Assembly: GCA_047967505.1 (NCBI GenBank)
Contig: CM106538.1
Direction: 5' to 3' (one strand)
From: Dipteris shenzhenensis
Lineage: Eukaryota > Polypodiophyta > Polypodiopsida > Gleicheniales
DNA length: 64,000 nt
Part shown: in pieces, positions 1 through 9,900 of the stretch
How the letters are laid out: each line of letters begins with the position of its first letter
Numbering within the stretch: the first letter of the stretch is position 1
Program-made: the position numbers and the translations under genes
Notes under the pieces: model-generated
Databases searched by the model: none
Seen by the model: only the letters and a program-made list of their open reading frames with translations
Told to the model about the DNA's origin: nothing

Positions 1-731
1 TCTCAATCATGGTTTTGACATACTTATCTTCCATTAAGTCAAGGACCATGGTGGCTTTGGCTCTATTGGCTATATGCAAGACTTCTCATTACTTCCAATT
101 GTTTTAATGTCCTCCTATTATATTCTTTCAATTAAATATTTATTTATTTCTATTATATGCTTCAAAGTCTTTTAGAAAGATTTTTGAATATTTGCATCAG
201 ATCCAAAAGATGGGCGAGTTTAAAATGTTTCCAATAAGGAAGGGTTTAGAAATAGAAATGATTTCCATGTAGAAATAAAAGTTCTTTCCATGCCATGTGT
301 GTGGATGTGTTAGGGTCTAGCCATTTCACTAACCAATCCCATATATTCATAATTGAAGGTGCTTCTAACATTTCACAGACACCAATGTAGCATGATGAGG
401 TAGGGATCATCCGCAAGAATATACTCTTGATGGTCTTCATGAACCACTTTTTCAAGATGCACAAAATGGAAACTCTTTAAATTATCTCCTCAAAACGGTA
501 AGCATAATATCTTTGCAATACAAGACCTACACAATCATGTAGCCCGAGTAGGTGAATGCAAAACTATGCAAGACCATGAATAATTTATTGGTATCTTGGT
601 AGAGCTGTTAAGAATCAATGGAGTTTTTATGGTTGACAAGGGCTCTAAGTATATGTATCCTTGGTAAGTGAATAAAGTCGCCTTAAAGTGGGGTCCCCCA
701 ATTTGGGCCCCATATCGTGTGCCACGAGTCA
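1..731. other. No recognisable gene; AT-rich decayed sequence
   Basis: AT-rich sequence with only short open frames that resemble nothing I know. It lies upstream of a Copia RNase H tail and 3' LTR, so it may be decayed Copia internal sequence, but I could not recognise a domain in it. Confidence 0.5.
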
Positions 732-1022
732 CTTTGTTTGCATATATTTTATGAGTTTTCTTTTATGTCTTGCTATTGGAAATAATGGTGAACACATAGA
801 GAAAGAATTTGTGTACCATAAATCATTATGTGGTTTACATGTATTTAATAACTTAAAGTTTTTCCCTACGCCTTTCTATTAGAAGCAATGGTGAACAAGT
901 AGACAAGAATTTGTGTGCCATGAGACATTATATTGTTGGCATATGTTTTATGAGTTTTCTTCTATGTCTTGCTATTGGAAACAATGGTGAACCCACACAA
1001 AAACAATTTGTATTTAAAAAAG
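732..1022. repeat. Three diverged direct repeats, about 100 bp each
   Basis: The phrase GAAxxAATGGTGAAC recurs at about 778, 882 and 978, each time followed by AGA/ACA-AGAATTTGTGTxCCATxA-like sequence. The outer copies also share ATTTTATGAGTTTTCTT and TGTCTTGCTATTGGAAA. Spacing is 104 then 96 bp. The short open frames in the area are by-products of this repeat. Confidence 0.65.
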
Positions 1023-1350
1023 TGTGTGCTATGTTAAGGAAAGCAAAAGTAAGGATGTATATCCACTACATAGGAATCCTAACCCCAATACTAACTCTAG
1101 GGGAAATACCTCCTAACTATAGGAAAAAATATCCAAAGGGTAGGTTCATACCACACTACTCATAATCTAACAAATGCCTCCTATAGTGGCACTTTGGACA
1201 TGCATAGAGGATGGATCAATCACTAAAAGAAAGTAAGCTTAGAGATCTATAGAAAGCTTCAAATTTTTCTTTAGGTCCTGCCCACATTCTAGTGTCTAGG
1301 ACAATGGATCAAGCTAATCTCTCCTACATATCATCTCTCTCTAACATAAT

Positions 1351-1440
1351 GAAGAGAATGTTGCAAGCTTCTTTACCGAACCACTTGGGAAAGAGATTTT
1401 GGAGAGTCTTACCCAAAGAAAGGCTCTTGGTTTGACTTAG
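1351..1440 (+). pseudogene. Copia RNase H C-terminal tail (fragment)
   Basis: The reading frame starting at 1351 translates to a stretch containing ENVASFFTEPLGKEILESL and ends at a TAG at 1438-1440. This matches the conserved end of Copia (Ty1) pol, where the usual wording is NxADxFTKPLxxxxFxxLxxxLG. Only about 29 codons are recognisable; the catalytic part of RNase H is not seen upstream. The LTR that begins 118 bp further on and the purine-rich tract just before it fit the normal order pol end, polypurine tract, 3' LTR. I infer a plus-strand Copia element of which mainly the 3' end survives. Confidence 0.65.
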
Positions 1441-1550
1441 AGAAAAGATATTCCCATTAAGGGGTATGATGGAATGTAATGTTCAAGTCCTTCTTCATTT
1501 TCCCTAAATCATCATCTTGAAGGAAGTCCTACTTCATGGTGTTGACCTTA

Positions 1551-1794
1551 AGGGAAGGTGTTGAGAATTCATCTCAACATCATGTTTATATGAAGCCTCT
1601 ATGAAGCATAGCCTAACACAAAAGAGTGCTAAAAAGGAAAAAGGCTTGGAAATCCTAAATTTAACCCTAAATAGGTTTGTATATATACATTCTTTTGAAC
1701 TAGTATAGTTTAATGATAGTCATTTGTGGTGTGCTCTGTAGATGTGTCCTTTGTCCTCACTCCACTGGTCTCCTCTCCCTCTCATATTTTTTCA
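1551..1794 (+). repeat. Polypurine tract and 3' LTR of a Copia element (same family as element Q)
   Basis: AGGGAAGG at 1551-1558 is a plausible polypurine tract. It is followed by TGTTGAGAATTCATC at 1559; the LTR ends near TTTTTTCA at 1794 (236 bp). Reverse-complemented, the LTR at 44739-44973 (235 bp) shares its start, the middle (AAAGAGTGCTAAAAAGGAAA, GGTTTGTATATAT) and the AGTCATTTGTGGTGTGCTCT segment. No target duplication is seen (GAAGG before, AACTG after), as expected if the 5' part of the element is lost or decayed. Confidence 0.75.
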
Positions 1795-2086
1795 AACTGC
1801 TCTTGAACACACTTCCTATGTGACTGATCTCTCTCAGTGTTTGTTGTGTACTCCAAGCTAGGTATTTTTCCTTTGATGAATCCCAAATGACATTAAAGAT
1901 TCCTACAAATTCTTTAGTAGGAATCCTCATTGAGACTATTGGTGAAATTCCTCTCAAAATTTTCGTTGCCCTCCCACTTGGCATGTCACAAAAAGGTAGA
2001 AGGACCAAAAAAATTTATGAATTTAGCATGGCCCTCTAATGGGGAAGACTGCCCATGTGTGTGGGAAACATGTATTTTTGCTATAT

Positions 2087-2249
2087 AGCTCATGTTTTAT
2101 ATAAATAACCAAATAGCCAAATACCTAATCCATGGCTCTCTACCATTATACCTACCTAACCAACTTAGCATGTGTACATGCTCATCTTTTATATAAATAA
2201 CCAAATAGCCAAATACATAATCCATGGTTCTCTACTATTATACCTGCCT
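2087..2249. repeat. Direct duplication, two copies 93 bp apart
   Basis: The segment GCTCAT-TTTTATATAAATAACC followed by AAATAGCCAAATAC and ATAATCCATGG-type sequence occurs at 2087-2158 and again at 2180-2249 with a few substitutions. No coding content is visible. Confidence 0.7.
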
Positions 2250-3512
2250 CTATTTTAACGCATTCATCAATTCACCTACTACAATATAGGCCATAGATTT
2301 TGCTATGGCATGCCCTATTTCTTTAGCAAGCAATTGTCCTCAATCGATAGGTCCTCATCTCATCATGTTCAATTTAACACTTCATAGTCTTGCATTAATC
2401 TTCATTAGTTTAATTCCTTTCTCGATGGTATAGCTACCAAGCAAGTCAAGAATTAATATGTCTCCAAGTAACCAAGTTCCAAACAGGAAATAAATATAAT
2501 AGAAGGGTTATCTTTGATGCCTAATATGATGCATCCCTTATCATCTACATGAGCTTATCTTCCTTCCAAAACTTATTCATGTTTACCCATTAGGATTTGT
2601 ACAATCAATTTCGTTTTTCTTTTCACATGCATTAGTCAAAGGCCCAAAGGAACCCTTAGTATTGGGTTAATCAGACCAAAAACTATCAAGATCACAAGAC
2701 GTCGTTGAGATATCTCATGACTTAAGCCAGGTGGATCCCCCCTAGTGACCATGTATGTACATATGAATTACTAGTTTCTTAGGAACACCATTTCCAAGGC
2801 CCCTACACTTTATCTTGGGCTACCTTCTTATTCATTAGAAAGATCCATCTAATCTTCAACTAATCATCAACCCTCTTGCTTCACTAGCAAGACCATCTAA
2901 ACTTTGACTAGTCATTAGCCCCTTCTTGCTTGGGAAAATCCAAACTAGTGCAAGGTATTTACCCATCAAGAGTTATCTCTCAACATTATCTATCTTGTTA
3001 GCATCTTGACCCCTCAGAGTTTCAACATACTACTTGTCTTGGCAAGTTGATATCGATTCTTCTTCATAGAGTATTGCATTAATGCTCTCTATGAAAGCTA
3101 AATTAATCTCACACTTGATCATCATTGGTGTCACTAAGGTCCTTGGCTATTTCCCAAAACACCTATTTCATTAATTTTGGACTAGTGCACTGTCCAAATT
3201 CGTTTTGTGAGATAATTTTGGATAAAGCATTTCACAAAAAGAGGCTCTTATAAAACAAAACTTTGAGTCAAAAAGTAAGATTTTAATAAAGCAAATTAGA
3301 AAAAATGACGTGACATGTTATTAAAACTAGAGTACATTAAAAAAAGAGGACTTCATGTTGTTAAAAGAGACAAAAAGTAAGATTTTAAAAAATCAAATTA
3401 GAAAAAAAACTAGAGTACATTTAAAAAAAAGCATGACACATTTGTACAAGAAGTAGATCATATAACTCAAAGCCATATGGTGTTAAAAAACACCTTCCAT
3501 TAGCTCAGCCTA
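2250..3512. other. No gene seen; contains a 49-bp tandem duplication
   Basis: No frame gives a recognisable protein. At about 2841-2945 a unit of about 49 bp (AGATCCATCTAA / AGACCATCTAAA, then CATTAGCC or CATCAACC, then CTTCTTGCTT or CTCTTGCTT) occurs twice. At 3158-3182 there is a 25-bp sequence whose exact reverse complement occurs at 18091-18115. Confidence 0.5.
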
Positions 3513-3566
3513 GAAGATGTCATCTTTGTCTCTCTTGTCGAAGACGTCATCTTTGTCTCTCTTGTC
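3513..3566. repeat. 27-bp tandem duplication
   Basis: GAAGAxGTCATCTTTGTCTC followed by TCTTGTC occurs twice head to tail (3513-3539, 3540-3566), differing at one base. Confidence 0.8.
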
Positions 3567-3837
3567 TATTACAACTTTACATTAGAGAACTAAAAAGTCT
3601 TTGTGGAACTGTAGTTTCCTTTCTTGTCTATTACTGTTACTTTAGAAAACACAAGACGAATTTTAAGAATTACAAGACGAATTTTAAGAAATAGATCTCA
3701 AAAACTTTAACAAGAAACTAATTGAAAAAGAATTGTAAGTAAAGAAAAAGAATTACAAGATGAATGAAAAAGAATGCAAGTACCTGGAAAAAGTGAAAAA
3801 AGTAAGGCTCCGCTTATCCTTTATCTTCAGCTCTTGG

Positions 3838-3910
3838 TTGCTTCAATGAAATGAGGAGAGAGTGAGAATGAATGAATGGAAAGAAGAGTATATATAAGAA
3901 AAACCAGCCC
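3838..3910 (+). repeat. Left copy of a TATA-containing segment flanking the C-rich block
   Basis: Contains TTGCTTCAATGAAATGAGG, GAATGAATGAAxxGGAAGA and TATATATAAGAAAAA in this order. The same order occurs at 6047-6112 on the other side of the C-rich block, in the same orientation. The TATATATAAG could be a core promoter TATA box, but no transcript or gene start can be assigned. Confidence 0.6.
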
Positions 3911-3939
3911 ACTCCTCCTACACATAAATTTGAATTTTC

Positions 3940-4432
3940 AAAAACGAAAGGGAAATTTGAATTCATTATAAATTTGAATTTAAATTTGTGTTCAACATTC
4001 TTCTCATACTTTCTTCTCGTACGTTCCTTTTGAATTCAAATTTGTTCAACATTCTTCATGATACTTTCTTCTCGTAAGTCCCTTTCATTCTTCTCGTAAG
4101 TCAAATCTTATTTGTCAAGTCCCTTTCATTCTTCTCGTAAGTCAAATCTTATTTGTCGCTCTTGCTCGTGATAGTAAGTCAAATCTTATTTGTCGCTCTT
4201 GCTTGTGATAGTAATCTTATTTGAGCAAGAATCTTATTTGTCGCTCTTGCTCGTGATAGTAAGTCAAATCTTATTTGAGCAAGAATCTTATGTGTCGCTC
4301 TTGCTCGTGATAGTTCTACTCTTAGTTGTAAGAATTCAAATTTGTGTTCAACATTCTTCTTGATACTTTCTTCTAGTAAGTCCCTTTCATTCTCTTCCTA
4401 AGTCAAATCTTATTTGTCGCTCTTGTAAGAAT
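3940..4432. repeat. Complex tandem repeat (AAGTCAAATCTTATTTGTCG unit)
   Basis: The unit AAGTCAAATCTTATTTGTCG plus CTCTTGCTCGTGATAGT is repeated with rearrangement from about 4090 to 4315. A second unit, AATTTGTGTTCAACATTCTT followed by CTTTCTTCTCGTAAGTCC, recurs near 3985, 4030 and 4335. The two units are interleaved, as in a repeat that grew by slippage and unequal exchange. Nothing coding is visible. Confidence 0.75.
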
Positions 4433-4690
4433 TCGACCTCTCTCCCTCTACTCCCTTCTTTCTCTCTCCCTCACTCTCTCTCTCTCTCCCATACCTTCCC
4501 CCCTCACTCTCTCTCTCTCTTTCTCTCTCCCTCCCCTCACTCTCTCTCTCACTCCCCTCCCTCCTCTCCCCTCTCTCCTTCGGCTCCCTCCTCTCCTCTC
4601 CCTCTCTCTCTCTCCCTCTCTCTCTCCTCTCTCTCCTTCCGCTCCCCTCCCCCCCTCCCTCCCTCCCTCGCTCCCTCAACCCCGCCCTCC
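4433..4690. repeat. CT/CCT polypyrimidine microsatellite
   Basis: Almost uninterrupted pyrimidines on the plus strand, mostly (CT)n with CCCT and CCTT variants. It grades on the right into the C-rich minisatellite. Confidence 0.9.
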
Positions 4691-5935
4691 CCTCCTCCCC
4701 TCCCCTCCCCTCCCTCCGCCACCAGAACCCCTCCCCCCCTCTACCCCCCCCTCCCTCTCGCCCGCCCCCCCCTTCCCTCCAGCCCCCCTTCCCCCTCCAC
4801 CCCCCTTCCCCCCCGCCCCCCTTCCACCCCTTCACCCCCCCTTCCCCCCTCCCCCCCCCCGGCCACCAGCCCCTGCCCCCCTTCCCCCTGCTGGCGGCCG
4901 TGGCCGCCAGCCCCCCCTTCCCCCTCTTCCCCCCCACCCCCCCTTCCCCCTACTGGCGGCTGTGGCCGCTAGCCCCCCCCCTTCCCCCCCCGCGGCCGCC
5001 AGCCCCCCCAACCCCCCTTCCCCTTGCTAGCGGCTGCGGCCGCCAGCCCCCCCTTCCCCCCCCTCTCCCCCCCCCTTCCCCCTGCTGGCGGCCACGGCTG
5101 CCAGCCCCCCCTTCCCCCCCTTCTCCCCCGCCCCCCTCCCCCCGACCCCCCCTTCCCCCTGCTAGCGGCCACGGCCGCTAGCCCCCCCTTCCCCCACCCC
5201 CCTTCCCCCCCTTCCCCCTGCTGGCGGCCGCGGCCGCCTGCCCCCCCTTCCCCCCCGCCCCCCTTCCCCCCCACCCCCCCTTCCCCCTGCTGGCGGCCGC
5301 AGCCGCCAACCCCCCCTTCCCGTCCCCCTTCCCCCCCCCCTTTCCCTGCTGGCGACCGCGGCCGCCAGCCCCCCCTTCCCCCCGCCCCCCTTCCCCCCAC
5401 CCCCCCTTCCCCCTACTGGTGGCCGCGGCCGCCAGCCCCCCCCTTCCCCCCGCCAGCCCCCCACCCCCCCTCCCCCCTTCCCCCCCTTCCCCCCTGCCCC
5501 CCTTCCCCCCCTCCCCCCTTCCCCCTGCTGGCGGCTGCGGCCGCTAGCCCCCCCGCCCCTTCCCCCCCTCCCCCCTTCCCCCCCCCCGCCAGCCCCCCCG
5601 CCCCCCTTCCCCCCCTCCACCCCCCCATCCCCCCTTCCCCCCCTCTAGGGGGTCTGGCGACCGCGGCCGCCAGCCCCCACCCCCCTTCCCCCCGCCCCCC
5701 TTCCCCCTGCTGGCGACCGCGGCCGCTAGCCCCCCCCCCCCCTCCCCTTCCCCCCCTCTAAGGGAGGCTGCCCCAGCCCCGCCCCTTCCCCCCCCGCCCC
5801 CCTTCCCCCCTCCTTTCCCCCTCCCCCCTCGACCCCGCCCCCACCTCTCCCTCCCCTCCTCCTCCCTTCCCTCCCGCCCCTCCATCCTCTCCTTCTCCTC
5901 CCCTCCTGGCAGGAACCTTTCTCTCTCTAGTTCCT
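4691..5935. repeat. C-rich minisatellite with palindromic GCGGCCGC cores
   Basis: Runs of CCCCCCCTTCCCCC alternate with a 20-bp core whose best form, CTGGCGGCCGCGGCCGCCAG, is a perfect palindrome. I count about 13 core copies (about 4892, 4949, 4990, 5027, 5082, 5160, 5220, 5289, 5348, 5415, 5527, 5652 and 5709), spaced about 40-125 bp apart. Core variants change single bases within GGCGGCC. The block is extremely GC-rich inside AT-rich surroundings and strongly strand-asymmetric (C on plus, G on minus). Stop codons are nearly absent because of composition, so long proline-rich and glycine-rich frames open on both strands; I do not regard these as genes. Confidence 0.9.
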
Positions 5936-6046
5936 CTCTCTTCAATTTTTTTTTGTTTAATCTAGATAAAGAATTAATCAAAAAAATTTGGTCTTTCTTG
6001 CTTTCTTGCTCTTCCTTCCTTGCTTTCTTGATCGTCCTTGCTTTCT

Positions 6047-6112
6047 TGCTTCAATGAATGAAATGAGGGGAGAATGAATGAAGAAGGAAGACTATATATA
6101 TAAGAAAAATTA
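6047..6112 (+). repeat. Right copy of the TATA-containing segment flanking the C-rich block
   Basis: TTGCTTCAATGAATGAAATG, GAATGAATGAAGAAGGAAGA and TATATATATAAGAAAAAT repeat the order seen at 3838-3910, in the same orientation, about 2.2 kb away. The two copies and the C-rich block together may be one mobile or duplicated unit; this is inference. Confidence 0.6.
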
Positions 6113-6161
6113 GGTTTTCCTCCTCCTCTCGTATCGGCTTTCCATTCCTCCCCTCTCTCCT

Positions 6162-6220
6162 ATTGGCTTTTCATTTATCCCCTCTCCCATTGGCTCTCAT
6201 TACTCCCCCTCTCCCATTGG
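6162..6220. promoter_or_regulatory. Cluster of three ATTGG (inverted CCAAT) motifs in pyrimidine-rich repeats
   Basis: ATTGG occurs at 6162-6166, 6189-6193 and 6216-6220, each after CCTCTCC(C/T), at an exact 27-bp spacing. ATTGG is the reverse complement of the CCAAT box bound by NF-Y. The cluster lies 60-120 bp beyond a TATATATATAAG. A chance product of a decayed 27-bp tandem repeat is equally possible. Confidence 0.3.
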
Positions 6221-6409
6221 ACCCCCATCCCTCATCCCAATCCTCCATTAGCCCCCCCCCCATCCATTTCTTCTTCCTCCCCCATTGCCACCACTCCCAT
6301 CCCACATTTCCACCATGTCCCATACTCCTCCCATTTCCCAAAATCCCATATTTCCCCATCTCACCCTCCTCTTTTTCATCCCCTATTAACTCCCCTCACT
6401 CATTTCACT

Positions 6410-6680
6410 CCCTTATTATCCTACTCCCCTATTACCTTCCCCTCTCCCATTCCATTCTTCCCTCCCCACTCTCACTTCCACTTCCCATTACTCACTTGCC
6501 ATTTGAAAACTATAAATATATTATTATACTATTTTTTATACTTATTATCATACACCCCTATTACTTCCCTCTCCCATTCCACTCCTCCCTCCTCACTCCC
6601 ACTTCCACTTCCCATTACTCACTTGCTATACACATTTGCAAACTATTAATATATTATTATATGATTTTTTATACTATTTG
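6410..6680. repeat. Tandem duplication, period about 129 bp
   Basis: CCCTATTAC-TTCC-CTCTCCCATTCCA, then CACTTCCACTTCCCATTACT, then an AT-rich tail (AAACTAT-AATATATTATTATA) occurs at about 6419-6550 and again at about 6548-6680. Low-complexity pyrimidine-rich DNA; the 262-codon plus-strand frame across it is compositional. Confidence 0.75.
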
Positions 6681-6914
6681 CAAACTTACATGTGGGCAAA
6701 ATCACAGGTGTCAAAGCGATCCTATTGTGGTCATACAACAACTGTGCTTTTATTCAAGGGCGTATTTATCCTCATCAACAAGCTTATTTACTCAATGTAT
6801 GAAGTGCATAATTTGTGCACTAGGTGTTTACTTTGTTGTATCAAAATTGTTTGCCACACACACACACATATACACATACCGAGAATTTTCTAATATTATC
6901 GCATCTACATTTCT

Positions 6915-9900
6915 CCAATGGGCACAAAACTTTGTACACGCCTCAACCTAGGTCGTATTGACTTGCATACAAAGTGGTGCACCCATCCCATAAGTACTTG
7001 TTTGGATAACACACCTCCAAACGTATTTTATGACGATTGTGCATAACACTAGGAATAAAATGGTGTATAATGTGAGATCGACTATGCAAAGCATATCTAA
7101 TGGACACAAGACTTTGCACGTTCCTCAACCTAGGCAGTATTGACTTGTGTGCAAAGTGGCATCCCCATCCGATAAGTACTTGTTTGAAAAATACACCTAC
7201 GATCGTGTTATTTGACGGTTGTACGGTTGTACATGACACCAAGGCCAAAAACAGTATTTAATACTCAATCTACCATGTAAAGCATATCCGATGGGCACAA
7301 TACTTTGCACGTGCCTCAAAAGCAGTGGTATGGTATTCCATGCAAAGTGGAACGCCCATTCAATAAGTACTTTTTAGAATATCACACCTAGGACCATGTT
7401 TTTAATTGGTTGTTGTCCATGACACTAAAGCAAAAACGCTGATTTATGCTTAATCGACAATGCAACGCATATGCAATCATCACAATACTTTGCACACATC
7501 TCAACCTAGATATTATTGACTTATATGCAAAGTGGCGTGCCCATCCCATAAGTACTTAGTCGAATAACACATCTAAGACTGCGTTTTTTGACGGTTGTGC
7601 ATAACACTAAGGCCAAAACACTATGTTTAATGCTTGTTCGACAATGCAAAGCATATCCGATGGGCACAATACTTTGCACACACCTTCAACTAGATGGAAT
7701 TGACTTACATGCAAAGTGGCACGCCCATCCCATAAGTGCTTGATCGGATAACATACCTAGCAGCGTGTTTTTTACGGATGTACATGACACTAGAGCAAAA
7801 ATAGTATTTAATGCTCGATCGACCATGCAAAGGATATCCGATGGGCACAAAACTTTTCGTACGCCTCAACCTAGGTGGTATTGAAATGTTCTCAATGAGG
7901 CACACCCATCCGATAAGTACTTGGTCAGATAACACACCTAAGGGCATGTTTTTTTGTGGATGTCCATATCACTAGGGAAAAAATGGTGTATAATGCGTGA
8001 TCGACCATGCAAAGCATATCCGATGGTGACAATACTTTGCACCACCTCAACGTAGTTGAAACAGACTTGCGTGCAAAGTGGAGCCCCCATCCGATAAGTA
8101 CTTATTTGAATAACACGCCTACGGTCGTGTTTTTATATGGTTGTGCATGACACAAAGGCAAAAACGGTGTTTTATGCTTGATCGACAATGCAAAGCATAT
8201 CCGATGGGCACAATACTTTGCACACACCTTCAACTAGGTGGAATTGACTTACATGCAAAGTGGCATTCCCATCGCATAAGTACTTGATCGAATAACACAC
8301 CTAACAACGTGTTTTTTTACGGATGTGCATGACACTAAGGCAAAAATGGTATTTAATGCTCGATCGACCATGCAAAGCATATCCGATGGGCATAATACTT
8401 TTCCTATACCTTAACCTAGGTGGTATTGAAATGTTCTTAAAGAGGCACACCCATCCGATAAGTACTTGGTCAGATAACATACCTAAGGGCATCTTTTTTT
8501 GCGGATGTGCATATCACTACGGGAAAAATGTTGTATAATGCGTAATCGACCATGCAGAGCATATCCGATGGTGACAATACTTTGCACGCATCTCAACCTA
8601 GTTGAAACGGACTTGCGTACAAACTGGATCCCCCATCCGATAAGTACTTGTTTTATTAACACACTTAGGACCGTGTTTTTTCATGGTTGTGCATGACACT
8701 AAGGCAAAAACGGTGTTTTATGCTTGATCGACAATGCAAAGCATATCCGATGGACACAATACTTTTCACACTCCTTCAACTAGGTGGAATTGACTAACAT
8801 GCAAAGTGGCACACCCATCCCATAAGTGCTTGATCGGATAACATACCTAGCAGCGTGTTTTTTTTACGGATGTGCATGACACTAGAGCAAAAATAGTATT
8901 TAATGCTCGATCGACCATGCAAAGGATATCTGATGGGCACAACACTTTTCCTACACCGCAAGCTAGGTGGTATTGAAATGTTCTCAAAGAGGCACACCCA
9001 TCCGATAAGTACTTGGTCAGATAACACACCTAAGGGCGTGTTTTTTTGCGGATGTGCATATCACTCGGGAAAAAACGGTGTATAATGCATGATCGACCAT
9101 GCAAATCATATCCGATGGTGACAATACTTTGCGCGCACCTCAACGTAGTTGAAACGGACTTGCGTGCAAAGTGGAGCCCCCACCCGATAAGTACTTGTTT
9201 AATTAACACACTTAGGACCATGTTTTTTCATGGTTGTGCATGACACTAAGGCAAAAACGGTGTTTTATGCTTGATCGACAATGCAAAGCATATCTGATGG
9301 GCACAATACTTTGCACACACCTTCAAGTAGGTGGAATTGACTTACATCCAAAGTGGCACTCCCATCCCATAAGTGCTTGATCAGATAACATACCTAGCAG
9401 TGTGTTTTTTGACGGATGTGCATGACACTAGAGCAAAAATAGTATTTATTGCTCGATCGATCATGCAAAGGATATCCGATGGGCACAACACTTTTCGTAT
9501 GCCTCAACCTAGGTTGTATTGGAATTTTCTCAAAGAGGCACACCCATCCGATAAGTACTTGGTCAGATAACACACCTAAGGGCGTGTTTTTTTGCGGATG
9601 TGCATATCACTCGGGAAAAACTAGTGTATAATGTGTGATCAACCATGCAAATCATATCCAGATGGTGACAATACTTTGCACGCACCTCAACGTAGTTGAA
9701 ACGGACTTGCGTGCAAAGTGCAGCCCCCATCCGATAAGTACTTGTTTGAATGACACACCTAGGACCGTGTTTTTTCATGGTTGTGCATGACACTAAGGCA
9801 AAAATGGTGTTTTATGCTTGATCGACAATTCAAAGCATATCCGATGGGCACAATACTTTGCTACACCTTCAACTAGGTGGAATTGACTTACATGCAAAGT

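Noticed and set aside
246-464. 72-codon minus-strand frame
   Set aside because: No known motif and no neighbours. Length is within chance for AT-rich DNA.
1559-1794. Solo LTR interpretation
   Set aside because: No matching target duplication, and a polypurine tract plus RNase H tail lie upstream, so a 3' LTR of a truncated element fits better.
4410-5981. Long Pro-rich (plus) and Gly/Arg-rich (minus) frames of up to 245 codons
   Set aside because: They overlap on both strands and in several phases because the C-rich repeat lacks A/T and therefore stop codons. The amino-acid content follows the DNA repeat.
6163-6951. 262-codon plus-strand frame
   Set aside because: Pyrimidine-rich repeat (Pro/Ser/Leu/Ile only) running into the satellite edge. 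No domain and no conserved start.
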